Shown piece after piece: positions 44,107 to 53,112 of a stretch of DNA of 64,000 nt. Numbering within the stretch: the first letter of the stretch is position 1; each line of letters opens with the position of its first letter. A program made the position numbers and the translations under genes. The stretch comes from CBDFGK01 sp965247075 (lineage in GTDB: Bacteria > Pseudomonadota > Gammaproteobacteria > Pseudomonadales > Halieaceae). Below the pieces are notes generated by a model. The model was not told the DNA's origin and ran no database searches. It saw only the letters and a program-made list of their open reading frames with translations. The stretch lies in the NCBI GenBank assembly GCA_965247075.1, contig CBDFGK010000002.1, forward strand, positions 434,001 to 498,000. The letters run 5' to 3'.

Positions 44107-45339
44107 ATGAAACGACAGCAAAAAGAACAGGATATCTGGACGCCGGCGCAGTTTGAGGTGCCCGAACAGGAAGGTGAGACCCGATTTCACGATCTGGATC
44201 TGGAAGAAAGCGTGCTGCATGGCATTGCCGACCTGGGCTTCCAGTACTGCTCGCCAATACAGGCGCAAGTGTTGCCGCATACCCTGCAGGGCCACGATGC
44301 GATTGGCAAGGCACAGACCGGGACCGGTAAGACGGCTGCCTTTCTGGTCACCATATTCAACGATCAGCTATGCCACCCCCATGAGGGTGAACGCTTCCTG
44401 GGCGAACCGCGTGCACTGGTTATTGCGCCCACCCGTGAGTTGGTGATGCAAATTGCCGCCGATGCCAGGGAGCTCGGTCGCCACACGGGATTGAAGGTGG
44501 TTACCCTGATTGGTGGCATGGACTACCAAAAGCAGCTCAATCACTTGCAGCGTGAGGTTGTGGATCTGGTGGTGGCCACGCCCGGCCGCTTGATCGACTT
44601 TATGGGACGCTGCGATGTCTACCTGGATCAGGTGGAAATCCTGGTGCTCGATGAAGCGGATCGCATGCTGGATATGGGCTTTATTCCACAGGTGAAACGC
44701 ATCGTCAGGGCGACCCCACAGAAGTCCCATCGCCAGACCCTGTTGTTTAGTGCCACGTTTAGCCCGGACATAATTAATTTGTCGCAGCAGTGGACCTTTG
44801 AGCCCGTTCATGTGGAGATAGAGCCCGAGCGTGTAGCCATCGACAGCGTTGACCAAAGGGTCTACATGGTGAGTAGCTCCCAGCGCTATCGTGTGCTGAA
44901 TAACCTGCTGCACTCTCCCGAGGCCAGCAGCGTTATCGTATTTGTCAATCGCCGTGACCAGGTGCGACGTTTGCATGAAAGATTGCGCCGTGCCGGTCTT
45001 CCCTGCGGCATACTCTCGGGTGAAGTGCCCCAGAACAAGCGGACTCGCGCTCTGGAAGATTTCAAATCCGGCAAGTTGAAAGTGTTGGTAGCCACTGATG
45101 TGGCCGGTCGTGGGATTCACGTCGAAGGCGTCAGCCATGTGGTGAATTACAACCTGCCTGAAGATCCTGAGGACTATGTGCACCGCATCGGTAGAACCGG
45201 TCGGGCCGGAGCAACCGGTACATCTATCAGCTTTGCCAGTGAAGATGATGCTTTTCTGCTGCCGGATATAGAGAAACTGCTGGGTCACAAGCTGGATTGC
45301 GAACACCCGCCGGCAGAGCTGTTGGTCGGCGTACACTGA
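44107..45339 (+). CDS. rhlB: ATP-dependent RNA helicase RhlB-like (DEAD box)
   Basis: The 410-residue helicase has all DEAD-box motifs: Q motif (CSPIQAQVL), I (AQTGTGKT), Ia (PTRELV), II (LDEADRM), III (SATF), V (VATDVAGRGIH) and VI (HRIGRTGRAG). The N-terminus is charged and short. RhlB assists the RNA degradosome; other DEAD-box proteins such as RhlE differ in the C-terminus. The gene stands alone between a hairpin and the convergent cysZ. Confidence 0.88.
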   Translation: MKRQQKEQDIWTPAQFEVPEQEGETRFHDLDLEESVLHGIADLGFQYCSPIQAQVLPHTLQGHDAIGKAQTGTGKTAAFLVTIFNDQLCHPHEGERFLGEPRALVIAPTRELVMQIAADARELGRHTGLKVVTLIGGMDYQKQLNHLQREVVDLVVATPGRLIDFMGRCDVYLDQVEILVLDEADRMLDMGFIPQVKRIVRATPQKSHRQTLLFSATFSPDIINLSQQWTFEPVHVEIEPERVAIDSVDQRVYMVSSSQRYRVLNNLLHSPEASSVIVFVNRRDQVRRLHERLRRAGLPCGILSGEVPQNKRTRALEDFKSGKLKVLVATDVAGRGIHVEGVSHVVNYNLPEDPEDYVHRIGRTGRAGATGTSISFASEDDAFLLPDIEKLLGHKLDCEHPPAELLVGVH

Positions 45340-45357
45340 TGACCGGCGCGCGATCCA

Positions 45358-46119
45358 TTATCTGGATTTGAGCCGCGCCAACTCGTCACACCAGAATAAG
45401 GTGGCGCCACACACGGCGGCGGGTACCACGAAGAAATTCACTATCGGTATGCCGCTGACAAGCGCCACCATGCCGCCAAAACCCAGGCTGCTGAGGCGGT
45501 GTTGGCGCAAAACCTCCTTGACCGTGGCAAAGTCCAGTTGATGGTTGTCCATGGGATAGTCGACATACTGCACGGCCATCATCCACGCTGCCAGTAAGAA
45601 CCAGAGCAGCGGTGCAACAACCGTAAAAGGCGGGATCCAGCTCAACACGAACACTAGTAATAACAGTGGTAGATAATAGAGAAACTTTCTCAACTCCCGC
45701 GCCAACGCACGAGGGAAGAGAGCAACTGCCTGCCACAGGCCCTCGGGACCCTGCACTGGCTTGCCGGTTGTTAATTCCTCTGCTTTCTCTGCCAGCAGCG
45801 CACTGAAGGGTGAGGCGATAAGTGTGGCCACCGCGGTAAACAAATATCCAGTGGCCAGGACCAGGGTGATTACCACGACGGGCCAGCTCAGCCAGACCAG
45901 CCAACTCAGCCAGCTCAGCCAGCTCAGCCAATCCGGGATTGCCATCAGCCAGCCGTCCACGGTGGTGCTAACGATATGGATGCTGTAGGTAATCAGGGCG
46001 GCAAAAATGATGATGTTCACAGCCAGCGGGATGATCACGAAGGGCAGTAAGCGGGGTTGGCGCAACAGTTTAAAACCGCGCACAAAATAAGCTACACCAT
46101 CGCTAACGCTACCCTGCAT
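45358..46119 (-). CDS. cysZ: CysZ-type sulfate transport/EI24 membrane protein
   Basis: The 253-residue membrane protein has about four to five hydrophobic helices (around 15-45, 55-85, 150-190, 210-240). The family-like segments are GVAYFVRGFKLL at the N-terminus, and DYPMDNHQLDF and GFGGMVALVSGIP near the C-terminus. CysZ imports sulfate for cysteine synthesis. An extra Trp/Leu/Ser-rich stretch (LSWLSWLSWLVWLSW, ~62-76) is encoded by a 9-bp tandem repeat and is unusual. Confidence 0.85.
   Translation of the reverse strand: MQGSVSDGVAYFVRGFKLLRQPRLLPFVIIPLAVNIIIFAALITYSIHIVSTTVDGWLMAIPDWLSWLSWLSWLVWLSWPVVVITLVLATGYLFTAVATLIASPFSALLAEKAEELTTGKPVQGPEGLWQAVALFPRALARELRKFLYYLPLLLLVFVLSWIPPFTVVAPLLWFLLAAWMMAVQYVDYPMDNHQLDFATVKEVLRQHRLSSLGFGGMVALVSGIPIVNFFVVPAAVCGATLFWCDELARLKSR
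45883..45932. repeat. 9-bp tandem repeat inside cysZ
   Basis: Five to six copies of a 9-bp unit (AGCCAGCTC on the plus strand, with small variants) code on the minus strand for repeated Leu-Ser-Trp within a membrane helix. Repeat number changes would keep the frame, adding or removing three residues each. Confidence 0.7.
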
Positions 46120-46235
46120 AGGTCAATCTCTGTGCTTTTTTCAAACAGGCCCGGCAGCTACAGCGCTGCCTGTTTGTGCCTGGCTTCGGCTCGCTCAGCA
46201 GCGACTCCGGGAATTGTTCCCTCAGTCATTGCTCT

Positions 46236-46350
46236 ATAATACGTCGCGCCACGAATGAAGACGAGGAAATCCTGTTCCAACAGGAAATGACCGGGGTAAA
46301 ACCCCTGGCTGGTGAAGTGCGAATCAGCCTGAAGCGCCAGCCTGTTGCAG
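46236..46350 (+). pseudogene. Remnant of an Smr/MutS2-type protein N-terminus
   Basis: A plus-strand frame reads NEDEEILFQQEMTGVKPLAGE followed by VRISLKRQ, resembling the N-terminal helix of Smr-domain proteins. The Smr domain itself is missing and the frame ends at 46397. A TATAAT lies just upstream (about 46221-46226). Low confidence. Confidence 0.35.
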
Positions 46351-46617
46351 GATGTTGCCATAGCCGGTGGCTGTGCGGTGCTGTTGGACAATACTGAGTA
46401 CGGTTTGCCCGTCTGGATTGCGACAGTTCAGGTCGCGCCCAGCGGCCAGGAAGAAGTTTACAAATTTGCTAAAATCCTCCTCGCGCATGCTTTGATAGGC
46501 CTTCAATAGCATGTGGAAGTCCTCTGCGACCGTGTCGTGGGACTTGACCCGCAGAAAACTCTTAATGTGGTCTTCCGTCCATACTTCGTCCAGTACCTTC
46601 TCTTTGTCTTTGCGCAT
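46324..46617 (-). CDS. PA4642-family small protein
   Basis: The 97-residue protein begins MRKDKEKVLDEVWTEDHIKSF and matches the PA4642 family of short conserved gammaproteobacterial proteins. It has an ankyrin-like tail (NCRNPDGQTVLSIVQQHR). The function is unknown. It lies 14 bp downstream of gatB on the same strand. Confidence 0.75.
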   Translation of the reverse strand: MRKDKEKVLDEVWTEDHIKSFLRVKSHDTVAEDFHMLLKAYQSMREEDFSKFVNFFLAAGRDLNCRNPDGQTVLSIVQQHRTATGYGNILQQAGASG

Positions 46618-46630
46618 CGTTCGGTTCCCT

Positions 46631-48088
46631 TCAGGCGTCGGCTGCGTCGAGCTTTTGACCCAGTAACCGGTTAACCATTTGTGGATTGGCCTGGCCCTTG
46701 GATAGCTTCATAATCTGACCGACAAAGAAGCCCAACAGCTTCTTGCGCTTGCCATCGTCCGCCGCCAGGTACTGTTGCACCTGGCCGGCATTGGCCGAGA
46801 TCACTTGTTCTACCAGCGCTTCCAGTTCTGCGCTGTCACTCATTTGCCGCAGGCCCTGCTGCTCAATGATGGTGTCGACATCGCCACCTTCGGTCCACAT
46901 GGTTTCGAATACCTGTTTGGCGATCTTGCCAGAAATGGTGTTGTCCATGATGCGGGCAATGAGGCCACCCAGGTCGCCGGCAGCGACCGGACAGCTGCCA
47001 ATATCCATGTTGCTGCGGTTGAGCTGGCCCAAAAGTTCAACCTGCACCCAGTTGGCGGCGAGTTTGGCGTCACCACATACGCCGCACACCACTTCAAAGT
47101 AATCGGCGACTTGACGAGAATCCGCAAGCACAGCAGCGTCATAGGCACTGAGTGCGTAGGACTGCTCGAAGCGCTCAAGCTTCTGTTGTGGCAGCTCGGG
47201 CAAAGACGCACGCAAACTGCTGATATAGGCCTCATCGATTACTATTGGCAACAGGTCGGGTTCCGGAAAATAACGATAGTCGTTGGCGACTTCCTTGCTG
47301 CGCATGGAACGTGTTTCATTGTGATCGGCATCGTACAGTCGGGTTTCCTGAACGATGCTGCCGCCGTCTTCCAGAATATCCATTTGCCGCTCAACTTCGA
47401 CCTTGATGGCCCTCTCGACAAAGCGGAAAGAATTTACGTTTTTGATCTCGGTGCGCGTGCCCAGCTGTTCAGTACCCGCGCGCCGCAATGAAATATTTAC
47501 ATCACAGCGCATTGAACCTTCAGCCATGTTGCCGTCGGAGATGCCCAGATAGGTAACCAGTGAATGTATCGTCTTCAGATAGGAGACGGCTTCCTCAGAG
47601 CTGCGAATATCCGGTTCTGAAACGATTTCCAACAAGGGTGTTCCAGCCCGGTTTAAATCTATACCCGACATGCCGTGGAAGTCTGCGTGCAGGGATTTTC
47701 CGGCATCCTCTTCCAAGTGGGCGCGGGTAACACCGATGCGCTTGCTGCTGCCATCGGGGAGATGAATCTCCACCTCGCCTGTGCCGACAACAGGATGGTC
47801 AAACTGGGAAATCTGGTATCCCTTGGGCAGGTCTGGATAAAAATAGTTTTTGCGGTCGAATACAGAGCGGTGACCGATCTGTGCACCAATGCCAAGCCCG
47901 AACAGGACAGCGTACTGTACGGCCTTCTCATTGAGGACTGGCAACATGCCCGGCATGGCCAGGTCAACAGCACAGGCCTGACTGTTGGGTGGCGCGCCGA
48001 AAGTGGTGGCAGAACCTGAGAATATCTTGGAGTCGGTTGCCAACTGTACATGGACTTCCAGTCCAATGACGATTTCCCAGACGCTCAT
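46631..48088 (-). CDS. gatB: Asp-tRNA(Asn)/Glu-tRNA(Gln) amidotransferase subunit B
   Basis: The 485-residue subunit activates misacylated Glu-tRNA(Gln) or Asp-tRNA(Asn). The N-terminal EIVIGLEVHVQL and NYFYPDLPKGYQ motifs and the C-terminal YqeY-like tail are present. The start overlaps the gatA stop by 4 bp. Confidence 0.97.
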   Translation of the reverse strand: MSVWEIVIGLEVHVQLATDSKIFSGSATTFGAPPNSQACAVDLAMPGMLPVLNEKAVQYAVLFGLGIGAQIGHRSVFDRKNYFYPDLPKGYQISQFDHPVVGTGEVEIHLPDGSSKRIGVTRAHLEEDAGKSLHADFHGMSGIDLNRAGTPLLEIVSEPDIRSSEEAVSYLKTIHSLVTYLGISDGNMAEGSMRCDVNISLRRAGTEQLGTRTEIKNVNSFRFVERAIKVEVERQMDILEDGGSIVQETRLYDADHNETRSMRSKEVANDYRYFPEPDLLPIVIDEAYISSLRASLPELPQQKLERFEQSYALSAYDAAVLADSRQVADYFEVVCGVCGDAKLAANWVQVELLGQLNRSNMDIGSCPVAAGDLGGLIARIMDNTISGKIAKQVFETMWTEGGDVDTIIEQQGLRQMSDSAELEALVEQVISANAGQVQQYLAADDGKRKKLLGFFVGQIMKLSKGQANPQMVNRLLGQKLDAADA

Positions 48089-49545
48089 GATGCTGCCCTC
48101 GGTGCCGGCCGCTGTAAATGCCAGTCACTGTGCTGCTGGTATTGATGGGCGATGTTGAGCAGTTGCCCCTCCCGGAAGTAGTTGCCAATGATCTGCAGTC
48201 CCACCGGCAATCCGGCGCTGAAACCTGCCGGTATCGACATCGCGGGTAAACCGGCCAGGTTGACGGAGAGCGTGTAAATATCCTCCAGGTACATGGCCAC
48301 AGGGTCATCGCCTTTCGCGCCGAGTTTCCAGGCCGGATGTGGAGTGGTGGGGCCCATGATGACATCCACTTCATTGAAGGCCTGCACGAAATCCTGCTGG
48401 ATAAGGCGACGAATTTGTTGTGCCTTGCGGTAGTAGGCGTCGTAGTAGCCGGCAGACAAGGCATAGGTTCCCACCAGGATGCGTCGTTTTACCTCCGTGC
48501 CAAAGCCCTCCTCACGGGTCCGCGTGTAGAGATCATGAAGATCCACCGGGTCCTCACAGCGATGTCCGTAACGCACACCGTCAAAGCGGGACAGGTTGGT
48601 AGATGCCTCAGCGGGTGCGATGACGTAGTAGGCGGGCACCGCCAGGTGTGTGTGGGGGAGCGAGATGTCGATTATTTGGGCACCTCGATTGTTCACCTCG
48701 CGCAGCGCTGCCTGGATAGTTTTCTCAATACCCTGGTCTAAGCCGTCGCTGAAATATTCAGCCGGGATGCCAATTCGCAGTCCACTGATGTCCTGCTCCA
48801 GGCCCGCGCAATAGTCATCTACCGGCCGTTCGCTGGAGGTAGAGTCTGCCGGGTCAAAACCGGCCATTGCCGACAACAGCAAGGCGCAATCTTCGGCTGT
48901 TTGGGCCAGTGGACCACCCTGGTCCAGACTGGACGCGAACGCCACCATACCGAGGCGGGAAACTCGTCCGTAGGTGGGTTTCAGGCCAGTGATGCCGCAC
49001 AGGGCGGCCGGTTGGCGAATGGAGCCGCCAGTGTCGGTGCCGGTTGCCGCTGGGGCGAAGCCCGCTGCTACGGCTGCCGCTGAGCCGCCCGAAGAACCGC
49101 CGGGAACGCGTTCCAGATCCCAGGGATTCCTGCTGACGCCGTAAAAGCTGGATTCATTGGAGGAGCCCATGGCAAATTCATCCATGTTGGTTTTACCCAG
49201 CATGACCGCACCGGCCCCAGTTAGTTTCTGTATTACCGTGGCATCGTAGGGCGGAACAAAATTGTCCAACATACGAGAGCCGCAGCTGGTGCGGATACCG
49301 CGGCTGCAGAATATATCCTTGTGTAGTAGCGGAATGCCGGTTAGTGCTTCCGCCTTGCCTGCAGCACGCTGCGCGTCAGCAGCTTTTGCCTGCTGCAGCG
49401 CCAGTTCCGCGGTGACTGTGATAATGCTGTTGAGAGCAGCGTCCTGTGCGCCTATGCGCTGCAGGTAGTCGGTGGTGATTTCCTCGCTGGATACTGTCCC
49501 TGCGGCGAGGTCGTTGGCAAGCTGTGCCAGGGTTGGTCGCTGCAT
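48085..49545 (-). CDS. gatA: Asp-tRNA(Asn)/Glu-tRNA(Gln) amidotransferase subunit A
   Basis: The 486-residue amidase-signature protein releases ammonia from glutamine. The Ser-cisSer-Lys triad region is visible in GIPLLHKDIFC (Lys) and GGSSGGSAAAVAAG with TDTGGSIRQPAA (Ser residues). It lies between gatC and gatB and overlaps both, forming gatCAB. Confidence 0.97.
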   Translation of the reverse strand: MQRPTLAQLANDLAAGTVSSEEITTDYLQRIGAQDAALNSIITVTAELALQQAKAADAQRAAGKAEALTGIPLLHKDIFCSRGIRTSCGSRMLDNFVPPYDATVIQKLTGAGAVMLGKTNMDEFAMGSSNESSFYGVSRNPWDLERVPGGSSGGSAAAVAAGFAPAATGTDTGGSIRQPAALCGITGLKPTYGRVSRLGMVAFASSLDQGGPLAQTAEDCALLLSAMAGFDPADSTSSERPVDDYCAGLEQDISGLRIGIPAEYFSDGLDQGIEKTIQAALREVNNRGAQIIDISLPHTHLAVPAYYVIAPAEASTNLSRFDGVRYGHRCEDPVDLHDLYTRTREEGFGTEVKRRILVGTYALSAGYYDAYYRKAQQIRRLIQQDFVQAFNEVDVIMGPTTPHPAWKLGAKGDDPVAMYLEDIYTLSVNLAGLPAMSIPAGFSAGLPVGLQIIGNYFREGQLLNIAHQYQQHSDWHLQRPAPRAAS

Positions 49546-49832
49546 CAGTCGATCACCCTTGGTACCAGATACAAGCCGGCTTCAACGGCCGGGGCTATCG
49601 CCTGGAATTCGGCGCGGCGGTCGGCCTCGGTGATGACATCTGCGCGTAGGCGCTGGGTGGCATCCAGCGGGTTGGCCATAGGCTCGATGGCGCTGGTATC
49701 CACCGCTTGCATCTGGCTTACCATCTCCAGAATGCTGGAAATACGGTCGGTAACTTCGCCTATCTCGTGGTCGGCGATGTTAACTCTCGCCAATTCGGCG
49801 ATCTTCTCAATTTCTGATTGCTCTACAGGCAT
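49545..49832 (-). CDS. gatC: Asp-tRNA(Asn)/Glu-tRNA(Gln) amidotransferase subunit C
   Basis: The 95-residue stabilising subunit has the family pattern EIEKIAELARVNI at the start and PRVID as the conserved C-terminus. It is the first gene of the gatCAB operon, divergent from mreB across a 254-bp gap. Confidence 0.95.
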   Translation of the reverse strand: MPVEQSEIEKIAELARVNIADHEIGEVTDRISSILEMVSQMQAVDTSAIEPMANPLDATQRLRADVITEADRRAEFQAIAPAVEAGLYLVPRVID

Positions 49833-50086
49833 GTTTTCACTCGTTTTTTAAGTCCTGATCGGATCATCTCCAGCGCAGCGGTGCTGCGTTGGAAGTCGCT
49901 CCTGCAGTGGTGGCGGGAGCGCCGGGGGATGCAAACTTAACACATTTGCGCCTTGCCCAAAATCCCCGTGGTTGGTAGAGTTTCGCCTCAGTGGAGCGTT
50001 CGACTATAACTATATGAAGTAACGCCTTTTTTTTGGGGGGTGGAATGTATGCCCCGGTTGTTTTTATCCGAAGGTATTTGAGTTAC

Positions 50087-51124
50087 ATGTTAAGAAAACT
50101 GCGCGGATTGTTTTCCAATGATCTGTCTATCGATTTAGGTACTGCCAATACCCTGATTTATGTCCGTGACCAGGGCATTGTTCTCGATGAGCCTTCCGTG
50201 GTGGCGATTCGCGTTCATAATGGCCAGAAAACAATTGAGGCCGTAGGCACCGATGCGAAACGTATGCTGGGCCGCACCCCCGGCAATATCACCGCTATTC
50301 GACCCATGAAAGATGGTGTTATTGCCGATTTTCAGGTGACGGAAAAAATGCTGCAACACTTCATCTCCAAGGTGCATGAAAGCAAGTTCATCCGCCCCAG
50401 TCCACGTGTGTTGATCTGCGTGCCTTGCCAATCTACGCAAGTAGAGCGCCGTGCTATTCGCGAGTCGGCGCTGGGGGCCGGAGCCCGGGAAGTGCGATTG
50501 ATTGAAGAGCCGATGGCGGCTGCTATAGGTGCCGGCCTGAACGTGGCTGAAGCAAATGGTTCGATGGTTATTGACGTTGGCGGCGGTACTACCGAAATTG
50601 CGATTATCTCGCTCAATGGGGTAGTGTACAGCGACTCAACCCGGGTTGGTGGTGACCGCTTTGATGAAGCCATCGTTTCTCATGTGCGGCGACGCTATGG
50701 CAGCCTGATCGGCGACTCTACATCGGAGCGAATCAAGCAGGAAGCCGGCTGTGCCTTTGCCGGTAGCGAATTGCGCGAGATCGATGTGCGTGGGCGCAAC
50801 CTGGCAGAAGGTGTGCCGCGCAGTTTTACACTGAACAGCGATGAAATCCTGGAAGCCCTGCAAGAGCCCCTGGCGCAAATCGTACAATCTGTTAAGTCCG
50901 CGCTGGAGCAATCTCCCCCGGAACTCGCTGCGGACATTGCGGAGAGCGGTATTGTTCTTACCGGTGGCGGCGCATTGCTGCGTGATCTGGACCGCCTGAT
51001 CTCTGACGAAACCGGACTGCCGGTTATCGTTGCTGAAGAGCCACTGACCTGTGTTGCGCGCGGCGGTGGAATAGCCATGGAGATGATGGATAGACATACC
51101 ATCGATCTCTTGTCGACGGAGTAG
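50087..51124 (+). CDS. mreB: Rod shape-determining protein MreB
   Basis: The 345-residue bacterial actin starts MLRKLRGLFSNDLSIDLGTANTL, the standard family N-terminus; a longer frame to 50033 is less likely. The ATP motifs DLGTANTLIY, IDVGGGTTEIA and ADIAESGIVLTGGGALLRD are present. A T8G6 run is just upstream (about 50027-50040). It is first in the mreBCD-maf operon. Confidence 0.97.
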   Translation: MLRKLRGLFSNDLSIDLGTANTLIYVRDQGIVLDEPSVVAIRVHNGQKTIEAVGTDAKRMLGRTPGNITAIRPMKDGVIADFQVTEKMLQHFISKVHESKFIRPSPRVLICVPCQSTQVERRAIRESALGAGAREVRLIEEPMAAAIGAGLNVAEANGSMVIDVGGGTTEIAIISLNGVVYSDSTRVGGDRFDEAIVSHVRRRYGSLIGDSTSERIKQEAGCAFAGSELREIDVRGRNLAEGVPRSFTLNSDEILEALQEPLAQIVQSVKSALEQSPPELAADIAESGIVLTGGGALLRDLDRLISDETGLPVIVAEEPLTCVARGGGIAMEMMDRHTIDLLSTE

Positions 51125-51166
51125 GCCGAGGCTATCGCCGCTGGCCCGTGAAGACAAGGAGCGGTT

Positions 51167-51997
51167 ATCAAACCCCTGTTCATCAAGGAAGCATCTGCCG
51201 GTACAAGACTGGTATTGGCCGCAGTGGTGGCCTTCGCGCTTATTACTGCAGATATTCGCTTCAATAAAATGGTCGCTACCCGGGCGGCCTTGTCCGCTGT
51301 GGTATTGTCGTTTTACTGGGTAGCAGACTTGCCCTCGCGGCTTGGTATGTGGGGCCAGGAAAACCTGGTTAGCCGTTCAACACTGCACCAGGAAAACTCC
51401 CGCCTGCGCTCAGCGGCGCTGGTGCTGGAATCCCGGGTACAGCAGATGGCTGCCCTGCGGGCAGAAAATACGCGCTTGCGCGCGTTGCTGAACTCCTCTG
51501 CATTGTTGGCTGATGATGTATTGGTAGCGGAGCTAATTGGTATTTCACCTGATCCGGCCAGGCATTTGGTGGTGATAAACAAGGGAGCAGACGCGGGCGT
51601 TTTTGAGGGTCAGCCGTTAATTGATGCACAGGGTTTAATGGGGCAGGTGATAGAGGTGGGGTCCAATAGCGCTCGTGTGCTGCTGCTCACCGACGTAACG
51701 CACGCCATCCCGGTGCAAATTAATCGCAATGGTGCGCGCGCTATCGCTGAAGGTATGGGGCGTCTCGACACCCTGGCATTGCGTCATGTGGCGAGTACAG
51801 AGGATATTGAGGTGGGTGACTTGTTGGTGAGTTCCGGATTGGGCGGCCGCTTTCCAGTGGGCTACCCGGTTGCGGTGGTCACCGAGATTTCCCGTGACCC
51901 GGGCAAGTCCTTCGCGGAGGTCACCGCCAAACCCAGTTCTGCTCTGAACCGAAGCCGCCATGTATTGCTGGTCTTTACCGACAGCCTGGAGAACTGA
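51167..51997 (+). CDS. mreC: Rod shape-determining protein MreC, unusual start
   Basis: The ~276-residue protein has one N-terminal membrane helix, a coiled coil (LHQENSRLRSAALVLESRVQQ, in parts) and two beta domains. Family similarity extends upstream to the residues KPLFIKEASAGTRLVLA, and AAGGAG (51156-51161) sits 5 bp before ATC at 51167. No ATG, GTG or TTG lies there in frame. The nearest conventional alternative is TTG at 51215, which cuts into the N-terminal cytoplasmic part and helix. Either ATC is used or a base is miscalled from ATG. Confidence 0.85.
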   Translation: MKPLFIKEASAGTRLVLAAVVAFALITADIRFNKMVATRAALSAVVLSFYWVADLPSRLGMWGQENLVSRSTLHQENSRLRSAALVLESRVQQMAALRAENTRLRALLNSSALLADDVLVAELIGISPDPARHLVVINKGADAGVFEGQPLIDAQGLMGQVIEVGSNSARVLLLTDVTHAIPVQINRNGARAIAEGMGRLDTLALRHVASTEDIEVGDLLVSSGLGGRFPVGYPVAVVTEISRDPGKSFAEVTAKPSSALNRSRHVLLVFTDSLEN

Positions 51998-52002
51998 AGG
52001 TC

Positions 52003-52491
52003 GTGGTTCGATCGGCACACCACGGCTCGTGGGTAATTGTCGTCAGTTTTGCAGTGGCCTTCCTGCTGGCTATATTCCCATTACCTGCGCAGTTGATGTG
52101 GACCCGGCCAGACTGGGTGGCGCTGGTGTTGATTTACTGGGTGATCGCACTGCCGCAACGGTTCGGTATAGTGCTGAGTTTTTTAGTGGGACTGTTGTTG
52201 GATATATTGGAAGGGACAATGCTGGGTCAACATGCACTATCACTATCGGTGGTCGCCTATTTGGGTCTCGTGCTTTATCAGCGCTTGCGGCTTTTTGATA
52301 TGTGGCAGCAAGCGGCGGTAGTTTTTGTCATGGTTGGCATTAACCAATTGGTTGGCCTGTGGCTGCAAAATATTGCCGGCCTGGGAGTGCGCGGAGCCAT
52401 GTTTCTGATGCCGGTGGTGATGAGCGCCCTGTTGTGGCCGGGTATAATGAGCTTGCTGCGGTTTTTGCGCCGTTACTTTCGCGTCACCTAG
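52003..52491 (+). CDS. mreD: Rod shape-determining protein MreD
   Basis: The 162-residue inner-membrane protein has about five transmembrane helices and the family features PDWVALVLIYWVIALP and GLLLDILEGTMLGQHAL. The GTG start lies 6 bp after mreC. It works with MreC, RodA and PBP2 in wall elongation. Confidence 0.93.
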   Translation: MVRSAHHGSWVIVVSFAVAFLLAIFPLPAQLMWTRPDWVALVLIYWVIALPQRFGIVLSFLVGLLLDILEGTMLGQHALSLSVVAYLGLVLYQRLRLFDMWQQAAVVFVMVGINQLVGLWLQNIAGLGVRGAMFLMPVVMSALLWPGIMSLLRFLRRYFRVT

Positions 52492-52500
52492 AGTGCGGCT

Positions 52501-53112
52501 GTGACAACCCTGATTCTTGCCTCTGCATCACCGCGCCGAACCCAACTGCTAACACAACTGGGCGTGGTGTTTGAACAGCAATCCGCCGATATAGATGAAC
52601 AGACACGCACTGGGGAGGAGCCGCAGGATTATGTGATCCGCCTGGCGCGGGAAAAAGCTGCGCAGATCCAGCGCACGCTCGGAGCGGATGTTGCGGTATT
52701 GGCGGCGGATACCTGTGTTGTTCTCGATGGCATAATCCTCGGCAAGCCAGTCGATCATTGTGATGGTTTGGGCACCCTGACGCGCCTCAGTGGTCGCGAG
52801 CACCGCGTACTCACCGCCGTATGTGTGCAGCGAGAGGAGCAGGTCGAAGAGGCTGTCAGTGAAACAAGGGTGAAGTTTGTCACTCTGGACAGGCAACAGT
52901 GTGAGGCGTACCTGGCCACAGATGAACCCTGGGATAAGGCCGGCTGCTACGGTATCCAGGGCCTGGCAGGTGCTTTCGTAGATACCATAGAGGGTAGCTA
53001 CAGCGGCGTGGTAGGGCTGCCTCTCTCCCAGACCTGGGCACTGCTACAACGAATCGGGGTTCGCACAGGCCTGGAGCCGGGGAGCCCTGGGCAGGCACAG
53101 GAATTGAATTGA
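52501..53112 (+). CDS. maf: Maf-family nucleoside triphosphate pyrophosphatase
   Basis: The 203-residue house-cleaning enzyme has N-terminal LILASASPRRTQLL, the phosphate-binding ADTCVVLDG and YGIQGLAGAFV. The start is GTG. It lies 10 bp after mreD; its stop overlaps the yhdP start (TTGA). The YhdE-type subgroup hydrolyses dTTP/UTP. Confidence 0.92.
   Translation: MTTLILASASPRRTQLLTQLGVVFEQQSADIDEQTRTGEEPQDYVIRLAREKAAQIQRTLGADVAVLAADTCVVLDGIILGKPVDHCDGLGTLTRLSGREHRVLTAVCVQREEQVEEAVSETRVKFVTLDRQQCEAYLATDEPWDKAGCYGIQGLAGAFVDTIEGSYSGVVGLPLSQTWALLQRIGVRTGLEPGSPGQAQELN

Noticed and set aside
44368..45336. 322-codon minus-strand frame opposite rhlB
   Set aside because: Covered by the DEAD-box gene on the other strand; no independent support.
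50033..50086. Upstream extended start for MreB
   Set aside because: The extra residues are not like the family, and the start at 50087 gives the exact MLRKLRG N-terminus.
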